64,000 bases of DNA, taken from NCBI GenBank assembly GCA_958295665.1, contig OY282558.1:188984633-189048632 (forward strand), written 5' to 3'. The notes under the pieces are model-generated. The model was not told the origin of the DNA and made no database searches. It saw nothing but the letters and a program-made list of their open reading frames with translations. A program made the translations under genes and the position numbers. This document shows, one piece after another, positions 43,921 through 56,055 of this stretch. Source of the stretch: Tipula vernalis. Lineage: Eukaryota; Arthropoda; Insecta; Diptera; Tipulidae. Each line of letters opens with the position of its first letter. The first letter of the stretch is position 1.

Positions 43921-44729
43921 CTAGTCTTTATGATAAGTTGGCGTCACTTTCGGTTTCTTAAATTTAATACCCACGGTACCAAACACCTCTCTATATTTTA
44001 AGATCGAAACTGGATCACTACATTTATCACTATATAGCTCAAACATTTTTGTGATAGTTAAATCAGCCTGTAGGTATTTTTGAGCAGATATTTTACGTGA
44101 ATAGTGACTCTCGTAAGCAGGAAATAAATTTATATGGTCTTTGATTTCTTTGATTTTTTCTTCATTTAATTTGTGTTTCGGTGTATGTCTGCCCCGATTA
44201 TGAATTATCTGTGTCGGGTCCGAGTGCAGCTTTTTGTTTATAACCGTTTTCAAAAAACGATTTGTTTCACCTAACACTGTGACAATAATCTCAAATTATA
44301 TTCGCCAAGTTTCCAATAACTATGGAAAATTTCACTTTGCCGCTCGATTGGTTTTTTACTGGCACACTTTTGTCTGCAATCTTTTAGAGCTGAAAATATT
44401 CGTCCCTTAACCAATTTTTGGTTTCCCGTGACGTACGTTTGGCCGCTGTTGCGTTTTCATTTTCTATTTGCTCTGGTGTTTTCTTCCTCACTGGTTGTTC
44501 CACACACGTTCTCTAAACCATCCTCTATTTGTTGTCCCATCTCCTCCAATTCAGTTTCATTAAAAGAAGAATTAGAAGGATGATAATTCTGATCTTTGTC
44601 GCTGTCATCGAATTCATCATCGTTTAATTCATCATTTGCCATATTTATGTTTTGCATATTATCTTGTCTTGCATATCTAGTGTTTTCTTGCCATCCAAAA
44701 TTAGCTGCGATTGATAAAAAATTCGGCAC
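43921..44729 (-). pseudogene. DDE-like transposase of an insect-expanded family, copy 2
   Basis: Same family as 16438-18445. The acidic N-terminus (44729-44457) has DDEFDDSDKDQNYHPSNSSF and ELEEMGQQIEDGLEN. The middle (44456-44285) reads GRIFSALKDCRQKCASKK and HSYWKLGEYNLR. The next part (44277-43921) reads LGETNRFLKTV, RGRHTPKHKLNEEKIK, DHINLFPAYESHYSRK, DLTITKMFELYSDKCSDP and FKKPKVTPTYH. The Cys-rich segment present in copy 1 between YNLR and LGET is deleted, and the whole C-terminal catalytic half is missing. It is dead, but it preserves a region that is damaged in copy 1. Confidence 0.75.
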
Positions 44730-45760
44730 TTCAATTTAAAAAACCCGATAAATTGATTCGGTTTCGTTATGTATCACTGGAAGCACGTCTCCTTCATTCC
44801 CTAAGTGAATGAAAAAATTAATCTATCTTATATAAAAAATAAACATACAGTTTTCAATTGTATTTATTACCCAGTCTTGGTTGGATTCTAATGGTTCCTT
44901 AGAATTAGTACTAGCTACATCCTAAATAACATTTAAAGAGTACTCGTATATTATTATAATCTTTAAAGAAATTTTATTTGAAGCATATCTTACCATTATT
45001 GCGATCACTGTCAACTACCACGGTTCCACATGATGTATTTTTTCGAGCCAAAGCCACCATTACCTGTGATCTAGTTGCTCGCATTGATTTTTGAAACTTA
45101 AACATATTTTTAATATACATTTTTCTATCAACTTTACTAAAAATCTCTATTTAAAAAAATTCACTTTTCAGCACTATCTGCATTAAGTATTTCTATGCAG
45201 TCGGAAAAACGTTTAATGTCAAGTTTATTTTAAAATTCAACAATATAAATTTTTGTAAAAAAGCTAAAGTCGAAATGTAATTATGTAAACCACAGATATT
45301 TCAAATCAGTTTTTGTTAAACGAACTAAATCGGAGTTTAAACTTCTCAAAATATATTAAAAATTTTGGTAAAACGGTTAAACTGGAGATTAATCACTTTA
45401 CATTTACACAAAAAGATAACTAGAAAAATTTTAATTTTTTCACTTTACCAAATCAATTTTTACTGATACATTTTACGAAACGTTTGATTAAGTGATTTTA
45501 AGACTTTTTCATAAAAAATAATATTAAAAAAACATTTTACATTTCAGTTTAGCCGTTTTACCAAATGCTTGCTCATACTTTTTTAGTTTAGCCGTTATGT
45601 TTTTCGACTGTAAAAATTATATAAAATATCACAGAGCAATGTTGATTTTTTGTGCGGAAAGAGAATTTTTCAAGTAGTATAATTAGGCAAAATTTTGAAA
45701 ATCGATTAAACTTGAGTTTAACCATTTTAACTTGAGGGTATAGAATTATTTTTAGATAAA
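44730..45760. other. AT-rich stretch, possibly 5' part of the DDE-like element
   Basis: No supported frame. Repeated loose words such as GTTTAACC/GGTTAAAC and TTTTACCAAA between 45230 and 45720 suggest an old inverted repeat, too diverged to delimit. Confidence 0.4.
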
Positions 45761-45950
45761 CTGGGGCCCCATTCTCGAATTCCACAACTATTTTCCACAT
45801 GTGGACATCTGTCAAAATCTGTGTAATTATTTACGTTTTCGTATATGAGAAATCTCTTTCACCTGCTTATACCCTTTCGGAAATATTCCCTTAGTACCGA
45901 AAAAATTCCATAGTTTTTATGAATTTTGACAGATGTGTGTAAATTTGCAT
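45761..45950. mobile_element. MITE copy, right end missing
   Basis: Starts GGGCCCCATTCTCGAATTCC at 45764 after CTG, then follows the same order as the complete MITE at 59761 (CCACATGTGGACATCTGTCAAAAT, ACCTGCTTATACCC, AATATTCCCTTAGTACC). The right inverted end is lost after TTTTGACAGATG. Confidence 0.8.
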
Positions 45951-46360
45951 TTGTTAAATTCTAATTAGGAGAAAGTCGCTTAAGTCGTACTGGTGCTTAA
46001 ATCGTACCTCAATGACTTCAAAAGTACTTTTCCCACCATACAAATGGCACGGTGTATAGTTTATATTGCACGGCTGTACTTATGCGCGTAGACAGTGTGC
46101 ATCTGCATTTCAATGAATTTAGAATGTTTCTGGAAAACAAATTCAGTTTTTTATTATAAGTTATATATTTATTGATTTGTCTGGCTCTAGCAGTTTTGTG
46201 AAATATTTTTTCAAAATAGTTTTTGGGTTTAGGAGATTTTTCCAAATAGTTTTAATAGGTAGTACGACTTACGGTACTGGTTTCCTTATTCGTACCAATT
46301 TCAATTTTTTTAATTTTATAAATTTAAAGAAAATGTGTGGAGTCTATTTAATTTTTTTGT
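45951..46360. other. No recognised gene
   Basis: Intergenic DNA before the Helitron 5' end. Words AAGTCGTAC and GTACGACTT occur about 280 bp apart but do not define a clear element. Confidence 0.4.
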
Positions 46361-46364
46361 CTAA

Positions 46365-46437
46365 ACTAATATTATAAAGAGAGAGTGTGAGTTTATTAGT
46401 TTGCAGTAATCTCAGAAACTGCTCAATGAATTTGGAT
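46365..46437 (+). repeat. 72-bp Helitron 5' segment, left copy
   Basis: ACTAATATTATAAAGAGAG through GAATTTGGATGA. It recurs almost unchanged at 53615-53687, on the other side of BEL-4 (one G/A difference at TTGCAG/TTGAAG). Confidence 0.85.
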
Positions 46438-46445
46438 GAGTATTT

Positions 46446-46660
46446 TTGGAACATTACAGTTTATACAACAAGACGCTATTTGATGATGATCATTTGGTTG
46501 CGATTGTGTGAAAGCATTGATATGTAGGAGAGTGTGGTGCTTCAGCGAACATTTGTGACATTGTTGTGGTGAAAAACTGGATGAATGTCCCGGGTTCAAA
46601 CAATTGAAACAAAGCGACTTCTCTGCTACAAATTCTCGCCTTGCCTGAATGTCCATGGCT
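46446..46660 (-). pseudogene. BEL-4 Gag zinc-knuckle fragment outside the 3' LTR
   Basis: Matches 51492-51712 of BEL-4 Gag (AEKSLCFNCLNPGHSSS, QCHKCSLKHHTLLHINAF, CCINCNVP) but lacks a 9-base segment and has a few substitutions. It sits beyond the 3' LTR, which is not normal element order, so it comes from rearrangement or from a second insertion. Confidence 0.85.
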
Positions 46661-46662
46661 CA

Positions 46663-47353
46663 TCATGATTAAGAAACGAATGTATATGATCAGACTCTTT
46701 ATAGCCTGATTCAAAGAATCCCCAAAGCACGATTTTGTAATAAAAAAAAAAGTTTTTTATTTTATTTTATATAATTTTAATATTAATTTCTACCGAATTC
46801 TTGCTCTGATAAACTTAGACTAACTCAAATATTCTTTGCCAAATTTGACCGACACAAAATTCCCCTCACTAAATCGTATGTAATAATAATACTTTTGATG
46901 GCAGCAAATGATTGACTGATGCCCAAATTAATTGCTTAGCTGCCGATATTTTAAATTATCCATAAGAAGCAATTATTATGGTACGAAAGCGTGAATATCA
47001 GATATTCAAACCAATCTCAAATTATCAACCGGCTTTTTCGATTATATTTATTATTACTACAATTGGAATATTTTTACGTTGGTATTGATTCTACGTTTGA
47101 TCACAACAAATTTATGTCAAATTTGTGGAAAAGTTGTGTTTGCTAAAAGGTAAGTTTCTATACATTTTTACCAATTTATATCTAAATTATTATTATGTCG
47201 CTTAATTTCTAAGAATACAATTTTAATTATTATGAGCGGATTAAATCAAAAAGATAAGTATAAAATCAATAATTTTCGTAAAACTAGTAAGATAATTAAC
47301 AACTAATACATTTTGTTTCTTTTCCGGTTTTGTTTGCAGCTGACTATTTAACA
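46663..47353 (-). repeat. 3' LTR of BEL-4
   Basis: About 691 bp. Element strand starts TGTTAAATAG at 47353 after a purine tract (AAGGTGGGGAATA, 47354-47366). It contains 103 bases (47238-47340) missing from the 5' LTR. Confidence 0.8.
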
Positions 47354-47379
47354 TATTCCCCACCTTGAAAGATTATCTT

Positions 47380-50300
47380 TCAATTAATTGGAAGTTTGGC
47401 CAGTTTATGGATTGGACGTCTGAAGATTCCATGTATGGATTTGATGGTGGCTACTCGTACTAAACCATCATCGTTGGGATGACCTTCGCTGACTCTTGCT
47501 ACATGCCATTTGGTTGGTGCTAAATTGTCCTCTATCACTACGACCAAATCTCCAGGTTTCAAGTTGATTTCCACTGATTGCCATTTTGGACGTTGTTGGA
47601 GGGTATTGATGTAGTCGCGTGAAAAAGTTTTCCAAAACCTTTGTGTAGTTTGCTGAATAATTTGCCATTTGTTTAAACGGTTTGTGTTGATACATTCTAG
47701 GTTTGGTTCTGGAAAGGCCAGTAATTGTTCCCCGATTAAAATGACCCGGGGTCAAATAATTTAGATCATTAATGTCATCTGATTCGCTGCATAATGGTCG
47801 GGAGTTTAAAACTGCTTCCACCTGACATAATAGGGTAGAATACTGCTCATATGTAAGTATGGACGATCCGATACATTTACGTAGATGTTGCTTTGTGGAT
47901 TTGATTCCGGCTTCGTAGATGCCACCCATATGACTTGCCGTTGGACACGTGAACCTCCATTGAGTATAATGCGTTAACAGATGATTAGCTACCTTGTTAT
48001 GGTGTTGTTGGGATTGGAATTGCTTTACTAATCTTTAAAGTTCTCTATCGGCTCCTATAAAATTGCTACCATTGTCACTGTATATAGTGATTGAGTAACC
48101 TCTTCTGGCGGTGAATCGGCGGAGTGCTGCAATGAAGGCCTCGGTCGTCATGTCTGTGACTAGCTCCAAGTGAACAGCCTTACTTGCCATGCATATAAAT
48201 AGTGCTATGTATGCCTTTTGGATTTTCGCATTTCTTATCGTGGACGTCTTAAGCATAACAGGCCCCGCGTAACCAACTCCGACATTTTCAAAGGCTCGCT
48301 TTGGGTTTAAAACCCTCGCAGACGGCAAATTGCCCATTAATTGTTTGGATGCCTTTGCTTTTAATCTAAAACACGTTACACACTTGTGAATGAACTGCTT
48401 AACGAGATTTCGTCACCCTAAAATCCAATACCGATTGCGGAGGTGAAACAGCATAATAGAAATCCCTCCATGCATAGTGTATCGATGCACATCAGAAATT
48501 ATTAATGCTGTGATATGATGATTTCCGGGCAAAATAATTGGATGCTTTCGATCGTATGGTAAATTGGCATTCTGTAGTCTCCCTCCTACTCTTAGAATTT
48601 GCCTTTCGTCCAGATATGGATGCATCGACGCGAGTCTACTACGGGATAAAACTTCTTGACCTGCCATTAATCGGTTTATCTCTTCACGGATTGAATAATT
48701 TTGTGCTTGCCGGTATAACTCAGTAGCAGCTGCCTCCAACTCGGTAATGGTAATCAGCAACTGTTTTGCTCGACATTTGTTTTTGGGCTTTGTTTTGACA
48801 CCTTCAATAAATCTGAAAATATAAACGAACACTCTTAACAATTTGTGCCAAGATGAATATTTTAGGATGATGGTCGCAATATAATCTTCTTGATTGGTGA
48901 CTTGTGCAGCGAATAGTTTTAATTGTGCCGATTTTTCTTCAGTAGCAGCTTCATCGGCGTGATACGTTTTTTTTGGCTTCTTCCATGTATCCTCACTTGA
49001 TTTTAAAAAGTCTGGACCGTTCCACCAAATATCGAGATCTCTCAGTTTGGACGGATGGACACCTCGTGATGCATGATCAGCCGGATTCTCTTTGGAATTA
49101 ACATGTCTCCATTTGCACTGTGGTAACATTGTGTGTATTTCTGATGTTCGGTTGCTTACGAAGGTTTTCCATTTTCTCGGTGAGGTTGTCAGCCACTGTA
49201 AAACGACAGTTGAATCGGTCCATGCGAAAATTTCTGCTTCTGGTATACACATAGATTCGATAACAACTTTTATTAATTTGGTCACTAACAACGCTGCACA
49301 TAATTCGAGTCGTGGCACATAAATTTTTTTAATGGGAGCCACTTTAGTTTTAGCAGCAATTAATCGCGTCTCGTAGGTTTCGTTACTTCCCATTGACCTG
49401 AAGTAGACAGCGGCGACGGAAGCTTTTTCGGAGGCGTCGCTGAATCCGTGAATTTGAGTTTTATGCTTGTGAAGATTAACTAGTCTTGGTATTTTAATGG
49501 TGGTAACATGGTTCAGTGCACTTCTAAAATTCGTCCATTGAGCTGAGATATGTAGTGGTAACTGATCATCCCAATTAAGTTTTATAGCAACCATAAACTT
49601 TGGAATAATATTTTTACAATGATTATAGAAGGTGCAAGTAATCCAAGAGGATCGAATAATCTTGAAGACTCGGATAGTAATTCCCGCTTAGTTGCTGTGA
49701 ACTTGTCAGGTAAGTCTACCTTGTAGCAAAAGCAATCCTCAACAGGATCCCATAGTAAACCCATTACCGTTAAGCATCTTTGCTCATCGAGGTTTAATGG
49801 ACTGATCTCTTGGTGATCGTGTTTATTCCTTGTAAGAACTCACAGGAATTAGATTTCCATTTTTTAAGAGTGAAACCACCATGTTTCAGCAGATTGATTA
49901 ACTGATCTCGACATTCAATTGCTTGCGACAATTCATCGGCCCCTGACATCACATCGTCAACCTAGAAATCATTATCTACAATTGCTGCGGCTTGAGGATA
50001 TTGTTCTCGGTGATCGTTTGCTAGCTGCTTCAGGGATTGGTGGCTTGAAATGGTGAAGATGCTAAACCATATGTTACAGTTTGTAATTTGTAGTGGGTGA
50101 TTAGTTCAGTTGTCGATTTCCGCCATACTATCCTTTGATAGTCTTGATCTTCGGTTGTCACTAGAATTTGTCGGTACATCTTCTCAATGTCCGACGCAAA
50201 AGCAATAGTGTACTTTCGGAATTTAATCACGTTGGAAAACAATGTATTTTGAAGAGTAGCTCCCACTAAAAGATTCTCGTTTAATGACACACCTGAACTT

Positions 50301-50743
50301 GTTTTGGCTGAACCGTCAAACACAACTCGTAGCTTGATTTTACCTTGTGCCTCCTTCACTACGGCATGATGTGGAAGATAGTACACATTTTGATGACCCT
50401 TTGGTATTTCGATTTCTCCCATAGGCTTCATGTGCTCCAGTTGAAGGTATTCATCCATAAATTGACAATATTCCTCTTTGAGCACAGGATTGTTTTGAAA
50501 CTTCCGCTCCATGGCCCTCAATCGAGATGTTACCGCATAGAGCGAACTTCCGAGCGGTTGGTGGTCTGGCTTAAACGGCAGAGTTACTACATATTTTCCT
50601 TCTTTGGTTCGGGAATATGTGGTAACGAATTGATTTTCCATTAGTTTCTCTTCTTCTGTGAGTATATGTGCCGTGTGCAATTCCTCGACTTCCCAGAATT
50701 TCCGTAGCACAAAATTGATGTCGGTTGTTGCATGATTAGACAT
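47380..50743 (-). pseudogene. BEL-4 Pol, decayed
   Basis: From high to low: RT (RFWEVEEL-type start, IAFASDIEKMYRQILV), the catalytic VDD at about 49960 where the preceding Tyr codon is TAG (49964-49962), RNase H (HGFSDASEKASVAAVY, WTDSTVVLQWL), integrase zinc region (HPIILPGNHH, then TGA after RYWILG, then CVTCFRLK), integrase core (VGYAGPVM, YSDNGSNFIGA, MGGIYEAGIKS) and the tail IHKLAKLPIN. Frameshifts lie near 50035, 49790, 49590, 48030 and 47700. It cannot produce Pol. Confidence 0.92.
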
Positions 50744-52789
50744 AGTACTTCCATTGAATGCTGGGTTGATTTTGACTTTTCCGCAAATAATCTATCCGAA
50801 TATTGTATTTTGGGCGATCACTCGGTCATCTCGCTTTAATGTTTCCGGCAACAATATTTCGAAAAAATCACCTGCTCCCAATATTATGTCGATTTGGAAA
50901 GATTTAGTAAACTCAGGATCAGCTAATGGAAGGTTGGTTATATGCTGGTAAACTTCTTCACTCGCTGCGTATTCTGGCGTATGTCCGGTTAAACTTTTTA
51001 ATATTAATGCTTGGCATTCTAATGTTTTTTTATTAGGAAGTCTAGATTTGATTTGCAGCTGAACACTGCCTCGGGTAAATCCTGCTCCAGCTTGTGCGAT
51101 TCCAGTAATGGGTATTCTGGCATGCTTCCTTGGTAGTTGAAGTTTCCGGGCTAAGGTTTCTGTTATTAATGTAACTTGAGAACCTGAGTCGAGCAAGGCT
51201 CGACATGGATAAGAAACTCCAACCGTGTTTTGTACCAAAATGATTGCTATGGGTAATAATGGTGATTGTTTGATATCTAAGCATCTGGACTGATTGGTTG
51301 GCTGAGTGACAAGAGAACTTTGATTTGGTTGGCTTACTTGGAGTGGATTGATTAATTGGCTGGCTATCATGTTGGTTGAAGACTTGAGTGCAGTATCGAT
51401 TGGCATAGAATTCGGTGAAATAGTATTTGGATTTGTAGCCGATCGTGGTTGAGTGGCATAGTTGGTTGCTGATTGTATTGAACATGACGGTATTGGAACA
51501 TTACAGTTTATACAACAAGACGCTATTTGATGATGATCATTTGGTTGCGATTGTGTGAAAGCATTGATATGTAGGAGAGTGTGGTGCTTCAGCGAACATT
51601 TGTGACATCGTTGTGGTGAAAAATATTTACTGGATGAATGTCCCGAGTTCAAACAATTGAAACAAAGCGACTTCTCTGCTACAAATTCTCGCCTTGCCTG
51701 AATGTCCATGGCTTGGAATACTGAACATTTGAATAGTTTGTGATTATTCCCGCATTTGCCGTACGTGAACTTAACATCCGTCGATACTGTATGAGTCCGC
51801 AGTCTAGTTGATGATCTTGATGTTTCATGCCTGTCACTAATTAACTTTAACTGTAACATCTCCAAAGAGTCGCAACGTTTTGTGAGAAATGACAGGAAAA
51901 TCTCCTCGGTTGGAAAATCTTTTCCGATGCTATGTTCTACCCACATTCTCCGCGTTTCTAAGTCAGCTTTTTGAAGCAGTATGAAAATAACTAAGGAATC
52001 ACGGTTTTTAGTTGAGGCATCGAGTGCTGTTAATCCCCGAAGGATTTCATCGGACGTGTCGCATAGCTTTCTCAGCTGATCCACAGAACCTTTGGTAGCT
52101 GGAACTAAATCCATTAGCATTTGGAAATATGAATTTGCGATGTGTCCTTTCTTCTCAAACCGGTTGCAAAGTTTTTCCCACGCTTGGTCGTAACTAGCAT
52201 CTGTAATCGGAATATGTTCAATGGATTTCGCAGCGCGGTCACCTAGGCAGCCCTTCAGATACTGAAACTTTGTTGCTTTAGATAGCCGTGCGTTGTTATG
52301 TATTTGTCCAACGAATAAATCCTTGAAGGTGGCCCATTCTTGGTAATCTCCACGAAACACTGGAATATTTGCTCTCGGAAGTTTCACTTCTTGGTTGCCC
52401 TTTTGAATTAGCGAAAACTCTTGTAGAAATGTTTTTTGATGAGCTACGAACTCTCCCATGGTGTCATTCAATTTTGATTCGTCATGATTTTCAGTATTGG
52501 TTGCGGCTGGCGGAGCACTTTTGCGCAAAAAAGTTTTAAAAATTGACTTGGCTAAATAATACGGTTCTTCTCCTAGAGCATATTCGCTTTGTTCACCAAG
52601 TTCAAAAACTTTTTCATCGGCTTCGTTGAAATGGACCCAACTGTCTTCAAGGCCTTCTAACTTATTTTGGACAAAGTCGAAGCTAAATGTGTTGTCCAGT
52701 GCTTTGGCACACGTGGCAATTTTCTCTAAAATCATCAGTTCCCGGTTTCGATTGCTGATAAATACTGCTTTATCGGGTTTAGGCGCCAT
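50744..52789 (-). pseudogene. BEL-4 Gag and protease, ending in a nonsense codon
   Basis: Open from ATG 52789 (MAPKPDKAVF) for 665 codons. It has the BEL Gag region (LPRANIPVFRGDYQEWATF, KFQYLKGCLGDRAAKS), zinc knuckles (CFNCLNSGHSSS, CHKCSLKHHTLLH) and protease LLDSGSQVTLITE. The frame stops after NTIFG, where BEL proteins normally have Trp, so TGG has become TAG (50794-50792); the same frame then continues into RT at 50743. The Gag itself is intact and could still be made if the LTR is active. Confidence 0.9.
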
Positions 52790-53008
52790 TGGTAAAGTAA
52801 TTTGTTGACCACGTTTATTTTAATTCACTCTCGTTAATTGACACTAATTTTTTCGACACTCAACTATAATTTAATGGTTTGTCACAAAATGGTGGTTTAT
52901 TGTTCATAAATTTGTCTTTAACAAATCGAATCGTATACACTTAAATTAAACACTAATTTAATAAAAATTGCATTCTGCGCTTATTTTTTTAGTTTTTTGT
53001 GCTTAGGG

Positions 53009-53026
53009 ATCCGGCTCGAAGGACCA
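53009..53026 (-). promoter_or_regulatory. Primer-binding site of BEL-4, tRNA-Tyr
   Basis: The plus strand reads ATCCGGCTCGAAGGACCA, which is the 3' end of animal tRNA-Tyr including CCA as I know it. The minus strand is therefore its complement, 18 bases, next to the 5' LTR. This differs from BEL-3, which has a tRNA-Lys-like site. Confidence 0.85.
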
Positions 53027-53614
53027 TCATGATTAAGAAACGAATGTATATGATCAGATTGTTTATAGCCTGATTCAAAGAATCCCCAAAGCACAATTTT
53101 GTAATTAAACAAAAAGTTTTTTATTTTATTTTATATAATTTTAATATTAATTTCTACCGAATTCTTGCTCTGATAAACTTAGACTAACTCAAATATTCTT
53201 TGCCAAATTTGACCGAGACAAAATTCCCCTCACTAAATCGTACGTAATAGTAATATTTTTGATGGCAGCAAATGATTGGCTGATGCCCAAATTAATTGCT
53301 TAGCTGCCGATATTTTAAATTATCCATAAGAAGCAATTATTATGGTACGAAAGCGTGAATATCAGATATTCAAACCAATCTCAAATTATCAACCGGCTTT
53401 TTCGATTATATTTATTATTAGTACAATTGGAATATTTTTACGTTGGTATTGATTCTACGTTTGATCACAACAAATTTATGTCAAATTTGTGGAAAAATTG
53501 TGTTTGCCAAAAGGTAAGTTTCTATACATTTTTACCAATTTATATCTAAATTATTAATATGTCGCTTAATTTTTAGGAATACAATTTTAATTATTATGAG
53601 CTGACTATTTAACA
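53027..53614 (-). repeat. 5' LTR of BEL-4
   Basis: About 588 bp, same as 46663-47353 except for point changes and the absence of 103 bases between two AGC triplets. Ends AACA at 53614 on the plus strand, followed immediately by Helitron sequence. Confidence 0.82.
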
Positions 53615-54954
53615 ACTAATATTATAAAGAGAGAGTGTGAGTTTATTAGTTTGAAGTAATCTCAGAAACTGCTCAATGAATTTGGATGATTCTTTCACCA
53701 ATCGAAATTATATTCCCTCCTGATGGTTATAGGCTAATTTTTAAAATGATTGGACCCCGAGATCATGGGGCTCTCATACAAATTGACGAAAATTTCATTA
53801 TATACATATAAAGAAAATTGCATTTTTTCTGAAGAAGTATGTAACTTAAGTGTGGAATGTCTGATTCATATGTTGAAGGTCTCAAGTTCCGAATCTTGAC
53901 AAGAAATTTTTTTTTAATTTTTTTTATTAGACTACTTCCCAAGCTGCTCTAAAATAAAGCTGGAAGGCTAAAAATTAATCTAGATGTGAAAGACAAAAAA
54001 TAACTTATTTTCATTTACTTTGTAGTTTTTTTGCTGTGAATTCTGTTGTTTTCTCATTTTCGGTAGTTGTTGATTTTTTTTTACCACTGAAATACACTAA
54101 CTCCATATAAAATTATCATCGACATTAGTCAAGTTTTCTACTTTCTACCAAAGCAATGAATTTTCGCAAATTGTTAAAGCCACTGTAGTGCCAAAACAAC
54201 CAAAATGTGGCTGCGGTAGTATTTTTGGTTGTTTCTTTTTATTGTAAATTCAAAATTTATCGATTTATATCGACATCGAAATTTATTTTGACATTAGAAA
54301 TTATTTAACGTATGTTTGAATTATTTATTGCATGCAAATAAAATTGTTTCAAATATAATATTTATATATATATATATATATATTGATTTAATTAAATTTA
54401 TTCGAGATATTTATATGTAAAATATTTATCAAATCATAAATTTCAAAAAACGATGAAAATACAAAACGTTCAGTTTGCAGAAAATAAATTAAAAATTAAG
54501 ATTTTGTTGTTGTTTCACGATATTAAAAAGCAACAGGAATAAAACATTCATGTAAATTGTAAATATGTAAATTAAGCAATTCTTACCTCTCTGAGAATCA
54601 AACACAAAAGCAAAATAAAGCTAAATACTTTTCATACAGAGAATTGTATTGTTAATATTTGAATACAGATGTCGGGAGTAGAGCCTTCACAGTAATCTTA
54701 TATGCTTAAACAGATGTCGCCAACACATGTTTTTAAATTTTCAAAAATTTTAAAACGTTTATTCTATTGTTTTTATCATTCAGTTCAGTAAAAATCATAT
54801 TTGAATCTTTTTTTTCGTTTTGAAATCATTTTAAATTTGTTTCGTTCGTTCGTATATTTGGTAAGTATAAATCTTTTACATGTTAGAAAGTCTATTTTCA
54901 ATAACTATTTGTATATACTTATTACCTGAGATTATTTATCCGTAGGACGATACA
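53615..54954 (+). other. Helitron 5' leader
   Basis: Begins with the second copy of the 72-bp Helitron segment (53615-53687) and continues as non-coding leader. A (TA)n run of about 11 repeats lies at 54362-54383. A donor GTAAGTAT near 54860 and an acceptor CGTAG at 54945 suggest a short intron just before the first ATG at 54955. No gene is recognised in between. Confidence 0.6.
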
Positions 54955-56055
54955 ATGACTAAAAGAAAGTCTCAGTTGAACAGAAATACCTCAGCTGCTA
55001 AGCAGATTAAATTAAGACGTCTTAATGAAACTCATGACGAACGGGTAGTACGTTTTTCTCAAGTTTCTTTCGCGACTTCCTCTAAACTATCTTGAGAATC
55101 GAGGTCAGAGTGCTCTGAAAGACTTGCCATACAAAATATTCGAACATTACAAATTCGTGTTAGAGAATCGAGTTCCGAACGGTTTGAAAGGCTTTCTAGA
55201 CATAATGCTCACATGAAAGAAACTAGGTCTAGAGCTCTGGTGGAATGTGTTGTGCTGCCGGCAAAGTAGTTTTCCTGAGGTTCCTTAGCCACCACAATCA
55301 ATTAAAGATTTGTTAGTAAGCAATAATCCACTGTCAAATCATTTCTTAAATAATATCGGAAAATATAATACCCTATTCCAAATGACATCCTTCGGCGCGA
55401 ATGAGATTAGGGAAAGAAATTTCATGCCTACGTTCAAAGTGCAAGGCCAAATATACCACCACATCGGAAGTTTACTCCCACCTATAGGCAACGGTCCTGA
55501 ATATTTACAAATATATTTTCTTTCGAATGAAGACCAATTATCTGCTCGGACAAATATAGTGCCTAATCTAAAAGTGGAATTGATCGCACAACTACAAAAA
55601 ACGCCACATGAACATAATCGTTATGTTCAAAGTTTTAAGTACAACCTTGAAATAAATCCAGGAGCAGATAACTCAAAACTCATAATACATGCAGAACGAC
55701 GACCGACAAATGAACATAGACGTCGTTATAATGCTCCAACTACTAATGAAGTCGCTGTGCTTTTAGTTGATGAAGATAAAGGACCAAGGGATATTGTGTT
55801 GGACTACCGTTACGGAAACTTATCACGTATATCAGAAATGCATCGGTCGTATGACGCTTTACAGTACCCGTTGAGGTTTGCTAGAGGAGAAGATGGGTAC
55901 ATCCTGAATATGCCACACACAAATTCGCCACGAAATAAAACAATTACCTGTATACAGTTTTATGCGTTTAGGCTAATGGTGAAAAACTGTACCTTTAATA
56001 CGCTCCATTATTACAAGAATTTATTTAACCAATATTGTGTCGATATGATGGCAAA
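54955..56055 (+). pseudogene. Helitron Rep-helicase, N-terminal part
   Basis: Starts MTKRKSQLNRNTSAAKQIK with an Arg/Glu-rich lead containing two RESSSERFERLS-like repeats, broken by TGA near 55096. A frameshift then leads to the conserved Helitron N-terminal region from 55310: NIGKYNTLFQMTSFGANE, GQIYHHIGSLLPP, PEYLQIYFLS, VLLVDEDKGPRDIVLDYR, YDALQYPLRFARGEDGY, YYKNLFNQYCVDMMAN. At 56055 it is cut by the palindrome. About 70-80 residues expected before the Rep catalytic part are missing, so sequence was lost at the insertion. Confidence 0.9.

Noticed and set aside
47238..47340. 103-bp LTR difference as a spliced intron
   Set aside because: The right edge looks like a pyrimidine tract plus AG, but the left edge has no GT and the orientation is opposite to element transcription; a deletion between AGC triplets explains it.
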